Positions 26,931 through 34,782 of a stretch of 64,000 bases of DNA are shown here, in pieces. A program made the position numbers and the translations under genes. The notes below the pieces were generated by a model. The model saw only the letters and a program-made list of their open reading frames with translations. It had not been told where the DNA came from and ran no database searches. Each line of letters opens with the position of its first letter. Positions within the stretch are counted from its first letter, which is position 1. This stretch comes from Anaerotignum lactatifermentans DSM 14214 (GTDB lineage Bacteria; Bacillota; Clostridia; Lachnospirales; Anaerotignaceae): the NCBI RefSeq assembly GCF_900142265.1, contig NZ_FRAH01000004.1:62001-126000 (forward strand). Reading direction: 5' to 3'.

Positions 26931-27500
26931 TTACCACAAAGGATTGCCTTCCGCATCCAGGTATTCCGTATATATATTGTCCCAGTAAGGCAGGAAAGTC
27001 AGAAACGCCGGGCGTTCTTCTCCCACTGGATAGGCATTCCCCGCTTCGTCCGTGAGGTAAGCCACATCTTCCCCGGTCACATAAAAGAAATGATAGCGCA
27101 CTTCTTCCAGAGAAAAGAGATATTCGTCAACCTGGATATCCGGCGGGTCTGGCATAGCGTAGACATGGCTATGACGAGAAAGATTATCCCCTTCATACCA
27201 TAGAAAATTCCCGTCTGCATCCTGCCGGAACATAACCAACTGGGGATAGTCCTCATTTTCTGCGCTCTCATAAAAGACGCAGCGGTAAACGGTTCCATCC
27301 ACTTCTCCATCCTCCACGTGTTTCAGATGGATTTCCGCCTTCCGTCCTCTCCCCACGCGGTCAATGGTTTCGCAGATTTCCGCATCGGTGTTTCCCAAAA
27401 GAGGGCGATTCTGCCATTTTGTCCAGAAAGTACAGCCAATGACAGCGATGACGAGAAATACCGCGCACAAAATCAAAGGTTTCAGATTGTTTTTTTCCAT
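26931..27500 (-). CDS. Membrane-anchored protein of unknown function, paralogue of the previous gene
   Basis: 189 residues from the ATG at 27500, with GGAAAGGGG upstream. One TM (about 7-26) is followed by an extracytoplasmic domain sharing LLGN, GTVYR, a following strand and GD...LSR with its neighbour 16 nt downstream. The pair looks like a tandem duplication that has diverged strongly. Function unknown. The C-terminus FLTFLPYWDN matches FLIPFLPYDD in the paralogue. Confidence 0.75.
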   Translation of the reverse strand: MEKNNLKPLILCAVFLVIAVIGCTFWTKWQNRPLLGNTDAEICETIDRVGRGRKAEIHLKHVEDGEVDGTVYRCVFYESAENEDYPQLVMFRQDADGNFLWYEGDNLSRHSHVYAMPDPPDIQVDEYLFSLEEVRYHFFYVTGEDVAYLTDEAGNAYPVGEERPAFLTFLPYWDNIYTEYLDAEGNPLW

Positions 27501-27525
27501 AGGAACTGCCCCTTTCCTAGAAAAA

Positions 27526-27744
27526 TCAGTCTTCTGCCACAACCTCTACTTTCCCAATGCCTTCGACTTCCACCACATCACCGGGGCGGATTTTTTTACC
27601 CCGTTCTGTTGCCATGACCCCATTGACATAGACAACGCCGTCTGCCAGAAATACTTTCACATCAGAGCCCTGATCGATGAGCCCTGCCAGCTTCAGCACC
27701 TGCTGGAGTTTGATATACTCTGTATGAATATAGACTTTATCCAT
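27526..27744 (-). CDS. yaaA: S4-domain RNA-binding protein (YaaA/RlbA type)
   Basis: 72 residues from the ATG at 27744, with GGAGTGGAAATC-type spacing upstream. The S4 fold is clear: KLQQVLKLAGLIDQGSDVKV and later NGVMATERGKKIRPGDVVEV. The gene between dnaN and recF in Gram-positive origins is this small S4 protein; it is linked to ribosome assembly in some species, and its precise role here is not shown. Confidence 0.92.
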   Translation of the reverse strand: MDKVYIHTEYIKLQQVLKLAGLIDQGSDVKVFLADGVVYVNGVMATERGKKIRPGDVVEVEGIGKVEVVAED

Positions 27745-27777
27745 GATTTCCACTCCTTTCCGCAAAAAATCATTCTT

Positions 27778-28059
27778 TCATAAAAACTGCACAGCAGTCA
27801 ATGCCGCTGCCGCCAGAAGAATCACCACCACAAGGAGCCAGGAACGGCGATTTCCAGCTTGCATCTGTTCCTGTGTCACCTCATGGGTTTTCAGATATTC
27901 TTTTCTCGACAGATAGGATGCGATGATCATCACCGCAAAACTTCCCCAAACCAGGAAAGGTCCACCTGCCCCCATCAAATGTTCCGCATTGTTGTTGGAT
28001 TTGCCCCACAAAAACATCACCAATGCGGCAATCTGCAATATCCGCAATACAATGTACAT
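27778..28059 (-). CDS. Small membrane protein of unknown function, intact member of a tandem pair
   Basis: 93 residues with about three hydrophobic segments (2-18, 35-48, 74-92) and a basic linker. AAAGGGG precedes the ATG. It begins MYIVLRILQIAALVMFLWGK, followed by a conserved GPFLVWGSFAVMIIASYL. The upstream frame at 28102-28374 is a clear paralogue carrying a stop at the codon that is Trp18 here. I do not recognise the family. The pair is inserted between the S4 gene and dnaN. Confidence 0.75.
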   Translation of the reverse strand: MYIVLRILQIAALVMFLWGKSNNNAEHLMGAGGPFLVWGSFAVMIIASYLSRKEYLKTHEVTQEQMQAGNRRSWLLVVVILLAAAALTAVQFL

Positions 28060-28101
28060 AAACGAAGCCCCTTTCCGTTTATCTGCAATCCGTTCCGAAA
28101 A

Positions 28102-28374
28102 TTACAAAATCCACATGATGATTACAGCGATGACAATCACAGCCATCAGGATGATAGAGCGTTTATTTTCCGCCATGGTCTGTTCTTTTGTCACCGCGCC
28201 GCTGTTCTGGCGCACTTTCGCACCCAGATAAGCCGCAACGATCATCACCGCAAAACTTCCCCAAACCAGAATGGGCGCACCATTGCCAACAAGATTCCGT
28301 GCGTTATCATTGGCGCTGCCTCACAAAAATACTACCAGTGCCAATATCTGCACAGCACGCATGATCATATACAT
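28102..28374 (-). pseudogene. Paralogue of the small membrane protein, interrupted by one in-frame stop
   Basis: The frame from the ATG at 28374 reads MYMIMRAVQILALVVFL, then TGA at 28323-28321, then GSANDNARNLVGNGAPILVW and on to TAA at 28102, 91 codons in all. The TGA replaces the TGG (Trp18) of the intact neighbour, so a single G-to-A change broke an otherwise complete gene. The conserved ILVWGSFAVMIVAAYL follows. Either a recent pseudogene, readthrough of TGA, or a base error. Confidence 0.8.
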
Positions 28375-28425
28375 GTATAAACTCCTTTCAGTCTATGATC
28401 ATTACTTCTCTTTATTTGATTTTCA

Positions 28426-29529
28426 TCACATACGCAAAGGCAGGATCAGATACTGATAAGCCTTGCCTTCCAGCGGCACGATGGTACAAGGGCTGAGAGA
28501 TCCGGTGAAACGGATTGCCACTTTTTCATCGTCGATAGCACGCAGTGCTTCAATCAAATAACGAGGATTGAAAGCAATCTGCATTTCATCGCCGTCTGTT
28601 TCGTTAGGCACTTCTTCATAAGCGGTGCCCATATCACTTCTTGCAGTGATGACCAATACATTGGGTTTCAGTTCCAGACGCACGGGTGTTTTGCGGTTAT
28701 CTCTGGAAACCAAAGACGCGCGTTCCAGTGCCTGAATCAATTCATTTGTATCAATGATGATCTTTGTTTTGAAATCTTCTGTAAAGTTATTTTCATAGCT
28801 GACATATTCCCCTTCCAGCAGACGGGAAACCATGGTTGCCATGCCCAGATCGAAGAGCACGTGTTTATCTGTAAAATACAGATGCACCTTATCTTCGTCT
28901 TCCTGAGAAAGGATTTTTGTCAGTTCTGTCAAAGTTTTGCCGGGAACCACAACGCTCTTTTCTGTAAAGTCATGTTCCAGCGGGCTTTTGCGGAAAGAAA
29001 TGCGGTAGCCGTCGATGGAAACCACCTGGAGTGCGTTTTCTTTCATTTCGAACAGTTCCCCAGTGAGGATCTGTTTGGTAGATTCCTGAGAAATGGAGAA
29101 AATGGTCTGACGGATCAAATTCCGCAGTTCATTCTGTCCCAAAGTATAAGCTTCTTCCTGTACCACATCAGGCAGTGCGGGGAAATCGTCGCCGCTCTGC
29201 CCCATGATGGTAAAACGGGAAGTACCGCCAGTGATGGTGATGCTGTTTTTCTCGTCTGTTTCCAGTGTCACCGTATCGCCGTTCAAACGACGGATAATCT
29301 CATGAAAGATTTTTGCTTCAATGGCGATTTCGCCTTTTTCCAGCACATCTGCATCAATGGGTGCAGTCTGGATACCCAGTTCCAGATTATTGGCTGTCAT
29401 GGTGAAGCCTCTCTGGTCTGCTGTCAGCAGAATACATTCCAAAATGGGAAGTGTCGTTCTGGAGGAAACAGCCTTGTTCACGATATTGATGAAGTTCAGC
29501 AAGGTTTCTTTGCCGCACATGAGTTTCAT
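28426..29529 (-). CDS. dnaN: DNA polymerase III beta sliding clamp
   Basis: 367 residues, three repeated clamp domains. The N-terminus MKLMCGKETLLNFINIVNKA and the C-terminus SLSPCTIVPLEGKAYQYLIL with a terminal LPLRM are standard. The dimeric ring tethers the replicative polymerase and many partners to DNA. AAAGGAG precedes the ATG. A DnaA box (TTATACACA, 29530-29538) touches the start codon region, so DnaA could affect expression. It is probably co-transcribed with dnaA. Confidence 0.98.
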   Translation of the reverse strand: MKLMCGKETLLNFINIVNKAVSSRTTLPILECILLTADQRGFTMTANNLELGIQTAPIDADVLEKGEIAIEAKIFHEIIRRLNGDTVTLETDEKNSITITGGTSRFTIMGQSGDDFPALPDVVQEEAYTLGQNELRNLIRQTIFSISQESTKQILTGELFEMKENALQVVSIDGYRISFRKSPLEHDFTEKSVVVPGKTLTELTKILSQEDEDKVHLYFTDKHVLFDLGMATMVSRLLEGEYVSYENNFTEDFKTKIIIDTNELIQALERASLVSRDNRKTPVRLELKPNVLVITARSDMGTAYEEVPNETDGDEMQIAFNPRYLIEALRAIDDEKVAIRFTGSLSPCTIVPLEGKAYQYLILPLRM

Positions 29530-29812
29530 TTATACACATCTCCTTTTTGTTCACAGTGCATGGATAGAATAATAGAATTTGGTTCGTAGCAGTAGCAGTA
29601 GAGGGTGTGGAAACTGTGGAAAACCCCATTTTTCCTTGAAATCATGGGAAAAACCACCGAGGGACAACCATGTGGAAAAGCCAAGGACAACTCCCCTGCT
29701 TATAAACACTTTCCACAGCGGTCTATTTTCCCCTCCATTTATCCACAGCCTGTCCCAAGGAATTTCACAGCCCCATGGGGACAGACTTATCCACAGGTTG
29801 CGACTGCCTTTT
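29530..29812. promoter_or_regulatory. dnaA-dnaN intergenic region with DnaA boxes
   Basis: 283 bp without a gene. DnaA boxes TTATCCACA at 29739-29747 and 29787-29795, and TTATACACA at 29530-29538, are on the plus strand. Weaker boxes such as TTATAAACA lie near 29700. Together with the cluster upstream of dnaA this gives a two-part origin of the kind known in Bacillota (Bacillus and Clostridium). Confidence 0.7.
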
Positions 29813-31141
29813 TTACCGTTCTTTGATCTCTTTTTCCAGTTCCATGATGGTATTTTTCAGTGCTTCGTCATTTTCCATCTGCTTTTCGATTTTGGAAATG
29901 CCATGGATGACGGTGGTATGATCTCTGCCGCCGAAGCTTTCGCCGATTTTCGGCAGGGAAATGTCTAATAATTTCCGGCACAGGTACATGGATACCTGTC
30001 TGGGAAAGGCGATGTTTTTGGGCTTTTTGTTGCCCTGAATGTCCTCTACGCTGATGTTGTAGCGTCTTGCCACAATCTCCTGAATGAGCTGTGGTGTCAG
30101 AGGCGCCTGGGCGTTTTCGCTGTAAACATCCCGCAGGGTTTTTTCTGTGAGCGCCAGTGTGATTTCCTGATTTGTCAGGGTTGCGTAAGCCACGATGCGG
30201 GTCAGCGCCCCTTCCAGTTCACGGATGTTGGATACGATATTTTTCGCGATGTAGGCCATGACTTCGTCGGGCACATGGAGGTTGTCACGATCTGCTTTTT
30301 TCCGCAGGATGGCAATTCTTGTTTCATAGTCAGGGGGCTGAATATCTGCGATGAGGCCCCATTCGAAACGGCTGCGCAGACGGTCTTCCAGTGTTTTGAT
30401 TTCCTTGGGCGGACGGTCGGAAGAAATGATGATTTGTTTGTTGGATTCATACAGCGCATTAAATGTATGGAAAAATTCTTCCTGTGTCCCTTCTTTTTTG
30501 GAAATAAACTGAATATCGTCGATGAGCAGCACGTCAATGTTCCGGTATTTGTTGCGGAATTCCTCGTTTTTGTTGTTCTGGATGGACAGGATCAGCTCGT
30601 TGGTGAAGGTTTCGCTGGTTACGTAAAGCACCTTCGCCGCCGGATTCTTATCCAATATAAAATGGGCAATGGAATGCATCAGGTGGGTTTTGCCCAGACC
30701 GGAGTTTCCGTACAAAAATAAAGGGTTATAGGCTTTTGCGGGAGATTCCGCAACGGCAAGGGATGCCGCGTGAGCCATACGGTTGCTGTTGCCCACCACG
30801 AAAGAGCTGAATACATATTTGGGATTCAGATTCCGCGCCACATCGCCGCTTTCTTCTTTTTTCACTTCTGCTGTGGTATGGACGGGAGTTTTTTCCCCTT
30901 CGGTCAGGATGACGATGTCGTAATTGATGCCCGTCACGTTCTTCAGAGCGCTGCGAATGAGGGTCAGATGACGTTTTTCCAGAATTTCCTTGCATACGTT
31001 GTCACTGACCTGCAGCAGAAAACGGCTGCCGTCGATGCCCACAGGCACAATGGGCAGAATCCATGTTTCAAAACCGATGGATGAGGAAATTTCCTGTTCG
31101 ATGAGCTTCAAAGCCGCGTTCCAAGATTGGTTGATGTCCAT
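29813..31141 (-). CDS. dnaA: Chromosomal replication initiator DnaA
   Basis: 442 residues from the ATG at 31141, with TAGGAGG 8 nt upstream; a longer in-frame reading to 31339 runs through the origin and is not used. Domain I starts MDINQSWNAALKLIEQEISS. The AAA+ domain III begins with NPKYVFSSFVVGNSNRMAHA, with Walker A GNSGLGKTH and Walker B VLLIDDIQF. Domain IV has the DnaA signature RKLLDISLPKIGESFGGRDH that reads DnaA boxes. It opens the origin and can regulate its own promoter through the boxes upstream. Confidence 0.99.
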   Translation of the reverse strand: MDINQSWNAALKLIEQEISSSIGFETWILPIVPVGIDGSRFLLQVSDNVCKEILEKRHLTLIRSALKNVTGINYDIVILTEGEKTPVHTTAEVKKEESGDVARNLNPKYVFSSFVVGNSNRMAHAASLAVAESPAKAYNPLFLYGNSGLGKTHLMHSIAHFILDKNPAAKVLYVTSETFTNELILSIQNNKNEEFRNKYRNIDVLLIDDIQFISKKEGTQEEFFHTFNALYESNKQIIISSDRPPKEIKTLEDRLRSRFEWGLIADIQPPDYETRIAILRKKADRDNLHVPDEVMAYIAKNIVSNIRELEGALTRIVAYATLTNQEITLALTEKTLRDVYSENAQAPLTPQLIQEIVARRYNISVEDIQGNKKPKNIAFPRQVSMYLCRKLLDISLPKIGESFGGRDHTTVIHGISKIEKQMENDEALKNTIMELEKEIKER

Positions 31142-31700
31142 AACAATCCTCCTATTACATTTCTTTTTCAAAAATCCGATGCAAAATGCTGTGGATAACC
31201 CATTGGTTTGCCCACAGTCCCCTGTTTTTTCCCTGTGTATGGACAACACATTTCGCTTTTTATACACAGCGGTGTGGAAAAACAGTCCTGATGTTTTGCA
31301 CAATCCCGAAAAAATGGAAATTTCGGTCTTTTGCTGCAAACCATATTTTTTTCATCCGCAGAAAATCCACAGCTCACAAAAGTTATACACAGGGTTATCA
31401 ACAGCTTGTGGATAACTTTCCGAAACAAGGCGTGGAAATTGTGGAATAGCTGAAAAAAAGGACAAAAATCCTGCCGCTGTCGTCAAAGGGAGCCCCTTTT
31501 TTTCAAGTTCCGCCAATGCAGGACGGTTTTTTTCGGCAAATTTTCAGACAAAAAAACAGCTCTCTGTTTCCCTTTTGGTATTCGGTACGTCAAGACAGCT
31601 GCCTGCCGCGGAGGCACATCTCATTTTGATTCTGTCTTTCAGTATAACAAAAGTTATCCACAACCGCAATGAAAAAATGGACTGAATTGTGGAAAAGTCA
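31142..31700. other. oriC: Replication origin (oriC), dnaA-upstream DnaA-box cluster
   Basis: No gene is credible here. DnaA boxes: TGTGGATAA at 31190-31198, TTATACACA at 31260-31268 and 31383-31391, TTATCAACA at 31395-31403, TGTGGATAA at 31407-31415 and TTATCCACA at 31654-31662. The trio at 31383-31415 is tightly packed in mixed orientation. AT-rich tracts lie to the right. Genes diverge from this point on both sides. The unwinding element cannot be fixed by eye. Confidence 0.85.
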
Positions 31701-31978
31701 GATTTTCACCAAAAAAACAAATGGCACAACTTGTGATTTTTTTGTCAAAAAAACGGAAAATCACACAAAAACAGCAGTCCGTTTTTTGATAGTCCATATT
31801 TTTTCTGTATTTTTTATAAAATCAGAACACAGAGAAAAAATCGGGTTAATTACAATATATAGAACAAAAAGTCCCAAAGAGTTCCAAATGTACTTTTTTT
31901 TGGTATGGATTTTCGTACAATTTTTTGTGGAAAATGGAAAAAAAGCCGTAAATTCCCTTTGTAGCGGATATTTTTTTC
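31700..31978. other. AT-rich stretch between the DnaA boxes and the rpmH promoter
   Basis: Very rich in A/T runs. No frame with a ribosome site is seen. It could contain the unwinding region or the dnaA promoter, but nothing specific can be assigned. Confidence 0.4.
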
Positions 31979-32007
31979 TTGACGGGGACTTGCTTTTTCA
32001 CTATAAT
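31979..32007 (+). promoter_or_regulatory. Promoter of rpmH-rnpA
   Basis: TTGACG at 31979-31984 and TATAAT at 32002-32007, spacer 17 bp, 61 bp before the rpmH ATG. Confidence 0.85.
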
Positions 32008-32068
32008 AGTAGCAGTGCTCGTAAAAAGGGCGTTAAAACCCTGCAAGGACAAAGGAGGTGCATGTGCA

Positions 32069-32203
32069 ATGAAAATGACATTTCAGCCCAAGAAAAGACA
32101 GAGAAGCAGAGAACACGGCTTCAGAAAAAGAATGAGAACTGCAAACGGCAGAAAAGTGCTGGCTGCAAGAAGAAGAAAAGGCAGAAAAGTACTGTCCGCA
32201 TAA
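32069..32203 (+). CDS. rpmH: 50S ribosomal protein L34
   Basis: 44 residues: [18 protein letters not shown], then [28 protein letters not shown] lies 13 nt upstream of the ATG. It is a very basic protein of the large subunit near the exit tunnel. It is the first gene of the plus-strand arm at the origin. Confidence 0.98.
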   Translation: MKMTFQPKKRQRSREHGFRKRMRTANGRKVLAARRRKGRKVLSA

Positions 32204-32228
32204 TTTTCGATGATACCAAGAGTAAATT

Positions 32229-32251
32229 AAGGCCGCAGAATGTGGCCTTTT
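32229..32251 (+). terminator. Weak terminator or attenuator between rpmH and rnpA
   Basis: AAGGCC / GGCCTT hairpin followed by TTTT. It could make rpmH more abundant than rnpA. Confidence 0.55.
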
Positions 32252-32299
32252 GTTCGTCATTGGAAAAAATTTTTTTAGGCAAATCGGGAAGGGAGCTGG

Positions 32300-32662
32300 A
32301 TGACCATGCTTTTTACACAATCCCTGAAAAAGAATTTTCAGTTTCGCTATGTATATCATAAGGGCAGATCTTTTGCCAATCGCCGTCTGGTGATGTATAT
32401 CATCAAAAACGGTACGGCGGAAAACCGTCTGGGCATTTCCGTCAGCAAAAAAGTCGGCAAGAGTGTTGTCCGCTCCCATGTGACCCGCCTGATCCGGGAA
32501 AGCTACCGCAGTATGGAAGCAGAGCTCAAGCGTGGCTATGACATCGTGGTCATTGCCCGTGTATCCTGCAATGAGGCTTCTTATTGGGAAGTGCGGGATT
32601 CTCTGCGTCATTTGATGAAAAAACATAATTTCTTCTGCCCGGAGGAAGCGGAAAAAAAGTGA
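32300..32662 (+). CDS. rnpA: Ribonuclease P protein component
   Basis: 120 residues (ATG at 32300, or 32306 reading MLFTQSLKKN). RNase P signature with RNR-like motif: NRLGISVSKKVGKSVVRSHV, then TRLIRESYRSM. It binds the catalytic RNA and helps recognise pre-tRNA 5' leaders. The order rpmH-rnpA-yidD-yidC is standard. Confidence 0.97.
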   Translation: MTMLFTQSLKKNFQFRYVYHKGRSFANRRLVMYIIKNGTAENRLGISVSKKVGKSVVRSHVTRLIRESYRSMEAELKRGYDIVVIARVSCNEASYWEVRDSLRHLMKKHNFFCPEEAEKK

Positions 32663-32676
32663 GATGATATGTTCGT

Positions 32677-32889
32677 ATGGTAAAAAAAGTATTTTTGTTT
32701 CTCATTCGTTTGTATCAGCTGGGGATCTCCCCTTATATCGGGCCCCATTGCCGTTTTACCCCCACCTGTTCCAGATACGCCTATGAAGCCATCCAGAAGT
32801 ATGGTGCCTTAAAGGGCGGCTATCTTGCGGTGCGGCGGTTATTGAAGTGCCATCCTTTTCATGAAGGCGGCTATGATCCGGTGCCTTGA
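32677..32889 (+). CDS. yidD: Membrane protein insertion efficiency factor YidD
   Basis: 70 residues with the family pattern [20 protein letters not shown], then [14 protein letters not shown] and [13 protein letters not shown]. The three conserved cysteines are present. It is a membrane-associated amphipathic protein that helps YidC-dependent insertion. It lies 14 nt after rnpA. Confidence 0.96.
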   Translation: MVKKVFLFLIRLYQLGISPYIGPHCRFTPTCSRYAYEAIQKYGALKGGYLAVRRLLKCHPFHEGGYDPVP

Positions 32890-32961
32890 TTTTTTTGTTT
32901 GATTGCGCTGATGAAAAGTGCAGAAAAATTCTCATGTTTGGTGTTGTAAGGAGGCAAAAAA

Positions 32962-33993
32962 GTGAATGAATTGATGTTGTTGTCCACCATGCGTATGGTG
33001 CGAGAACCGGGTATTTTCGAACCCATTGCCATCGTTCTTGGCAAAATCTATAACATGCTCTTTAACGGCATTTACGGCAGTGTCAGTGCAGGCGCGCTGG
33101 GGATTGCCATCATCGTTTTTACATTAATCGTGAAACTTATCTTGTTCCCTCTGATGATGAAGCAGCAGAAGTCTTCCTTTAAGATGCAGCAGCTTCAGCC
33201 GGAGATGAACAAAATCAGAGATAAATACAAAGGCAAGACCGACACCATGTCTCAGCAGAGAATGGCGCTGGAATTGCAGGACTTCCAGAAGAAAAACGGC
33301 GTACACCTCATGGGCGGCTGCCTGCCTATGCTGATCCAGCTTCCTATCCTGTACGCACTGTACTACATCTTCCAGAACGCTTATGTTTACGTTGATGTCA
33401 TCGGCAACAACTACACAGACATCGCCAACGCCATTATCCAGATTCCTGCGGCGCTGCGTATGGAAGCTTTCACACCTTTTGCACAGAACCTGGTAGATAC
33501 TTATAAAAGTCTGGGCACCATTGACCTGAGCAATGTCAATGACGTTGTTATGCTGGTAGCAAATATCAAAGCAGACGACTGGAACACCATTTTGGCTACA
33601 CTGGGTGACAGCGGCAATGCACTGCTGCCTCTGCTGGATACCAAAAACAATATCGAAACATTCCTGACCATTCCGCTGGTAAGTAAGTGTGGTCTGAGTT
33701 TCCCTAGCATTATTGTGCCCATTGTGGCAGGCGTGACCACATTCCTGCAGTCTAAAGTCATGACATCCCTGATGAACACCACCGCAAGCGCGGAAAACGA
33801 TCAGGCAGCAGCCATGACACAGAGCATGAACAAAATGATGCTGTATTTCATGCCCATCATGATGGCATTCTTCTGTCTGCAGGTTCCTGCAGGTCTGGGC
33901 GTATACTGGACAATCAGTAACATCTTCGGTATTCTGCAGCAGATCTTCCTGCAGAAATTCTACAAAAAGAAACTGGCTGAGGGGGCGTTGTAA
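32962..33993 (+). CDS. yidC: Membrane protein insertase YidC/OxaA
   Basis: 343 residues with five TM helices of the OxaA type. The first conserved helix is near 38-62, the charged loop is KQQKSSFKMQQLQPEMNKIR, and GGCLPMLIQLPILYALYYIF is the second. An insert of about 60 residues (SLGTIDLSNVNDVVMLVANI) lies between TM2 and TM3, longer than in Bacillus. A conserved arginine in the hydrophilic groove is not obvious by eye. It inserts small membrane proteins alone and works with Sec. It is 2 nt upstream of jag. Confidence 0.95.
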   Translation: MNELMLLSTMRMVREPGIFEPIAIVLGKIYNMLFNGIYGSVSAGALGIAIIVFTLIVKLILFPLMMKQQKSSFKMQQLQPEMNKIRDKYKGKTDTMSQQRMALELQDFQKKNGVHLMGGCLPMLIQLPILYALYYIFQNAYVYVDVIGNNYTDIANAIIQIPAALRMEAFTPFAQNLVDTYKSLGTIDLSNVNDVVMLVANIKADDWNTILATLGDSGNALLPLLDTKNNIETFLTIPLVSKCGLSFPSIIVPIVAGVTTFLQSKVMTSLMNTTASAENDQAAAMTQSMNKMMLYFMPIMMAFFCLQVPAGLGVYWTISNIFGILQQIFLQKFYKKKLAEGAL

Positions 33994-33996
33994 GAA

Positions 33997-34701
33997 ATGG
34001 ACGAAATCAGAAAATCCGGTAAGACCATCGACGAAGCCGTTGCAGCTGCACTGGCAGAACTGCAGGCGGAAAAAGACGAGGTTACCATTACCGTTATTGA
34101 AGAAGGCTCCAAAGGCTTTCTGGGCATGTTCGGCGGCAAAGATGCCGTTGTACTGGTAAAGAAAAACTTCAATCCCGAAAAAGCGGCAGAAAACTTCCTG
34201 CGCGAAGTATTCCTGTCCATGGGACTGATCATCAAAATCGAAACAAAAATGCAGGATAAACACCTGCTGGTTGACCTGACTGGTGACGATATGGGGATTC
34301 TCATCGGTAAAAGAGGTCAGACACTGGACGCTCTGCAGTACCTGGTAAATCTGGTTGTCAACAAAAACAGTGCGTCTTACATCAGCGTGATGCTGGATAC
34401 AGAAAACTACCGCCAGAGAAGAAAAGAAACACTGGAAACACTGGCGTTCAACCTGGCGAAAAAGGTAAAACACACCAGAAAAAATGTGGTGCTGGAACCT
34501 ATGAACCCTTATGAAAGAAGAATCATTCATTCCACATTGCAGAATGACCGCTATGTGACAACATTCAGTGAAGGGAAAGAACCTTTCCGTAATGTGGTCA
34601 TTGCCCTGAAAGGCAAAAACGGTCAGCCCAAAGATTCCAGAAAAATGGAACGGGGCGAAAGACACGAAAGAGCGGAAAGAATGGAAAAAGCAGAAGCATA
34701 A
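33997..34701 (+). CDS. khpB: RNA-binding protein Jag/KhpB
   Basis: 234 residues with three domains: Jag-N (IRKSGKTIDEAVAAALAEL and GFLGMFGGKDAVV), a KH-II domain (ILIGKRGQTLDALQYLVNLV), and R3H (LEPMNPYERRIIHSTLQ). The C-terminus has a charged tail with Arg/Glu repeats. KhpB pairs with KhpA to bind many transcripts and influences cell division and growth in Gram-positive bacteria. It is co-transcribed with yidC. Confidence 0.96.
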   Translation: MDEIRKSGKTIDEAVAAALAELQAEKDEVTITVIEEGSKGFLGMFGGKDAVVLVKKNFNPEKAAENFLREVFLSMGLIIKIETKMQDKHLLVDLTGDDMGILIGKRGQTLDALQYLVNLVVNKNSASYISVMLDTENYRQRRKETLETLAFNLAKKVKHTRKNVVLEPMNPYERRIIHSTLQNDRYVTTFSEGKEPFRNVVIALKGKNGQPKDSRKMERGERHERAERMEKAEA

Positions 34702-34712
34702 ACTTACAAAAG

Positions 34713-34749
34713 AAGGCGACCAAAGGGGATACCCTGCGGACGCCTTTTT
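34713..34749 (+). terminator. Terminator after jag
   Basis: AAGGCG / CGCCTT hairpin with an internal GGGAT...CCC part, followed by TTTTT. Confidence 0.8.
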
Positions 34750-34782
34750 CTACAGATATGAGAAAAGAAAGGGGATTTATCT

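Noticed and set aside
31141-31339. N-terminal extension of DnaA
   Set aside because: It would run through DnaA boxes, has no ribosome site, and the protein starts normally at the ATG at 31141.
31669-32361. 230-codon frame running through the rpmH promoter and gene
   Set aside because: It crosses the origin promoter and overlaps rpmH and rnpA in another frame.
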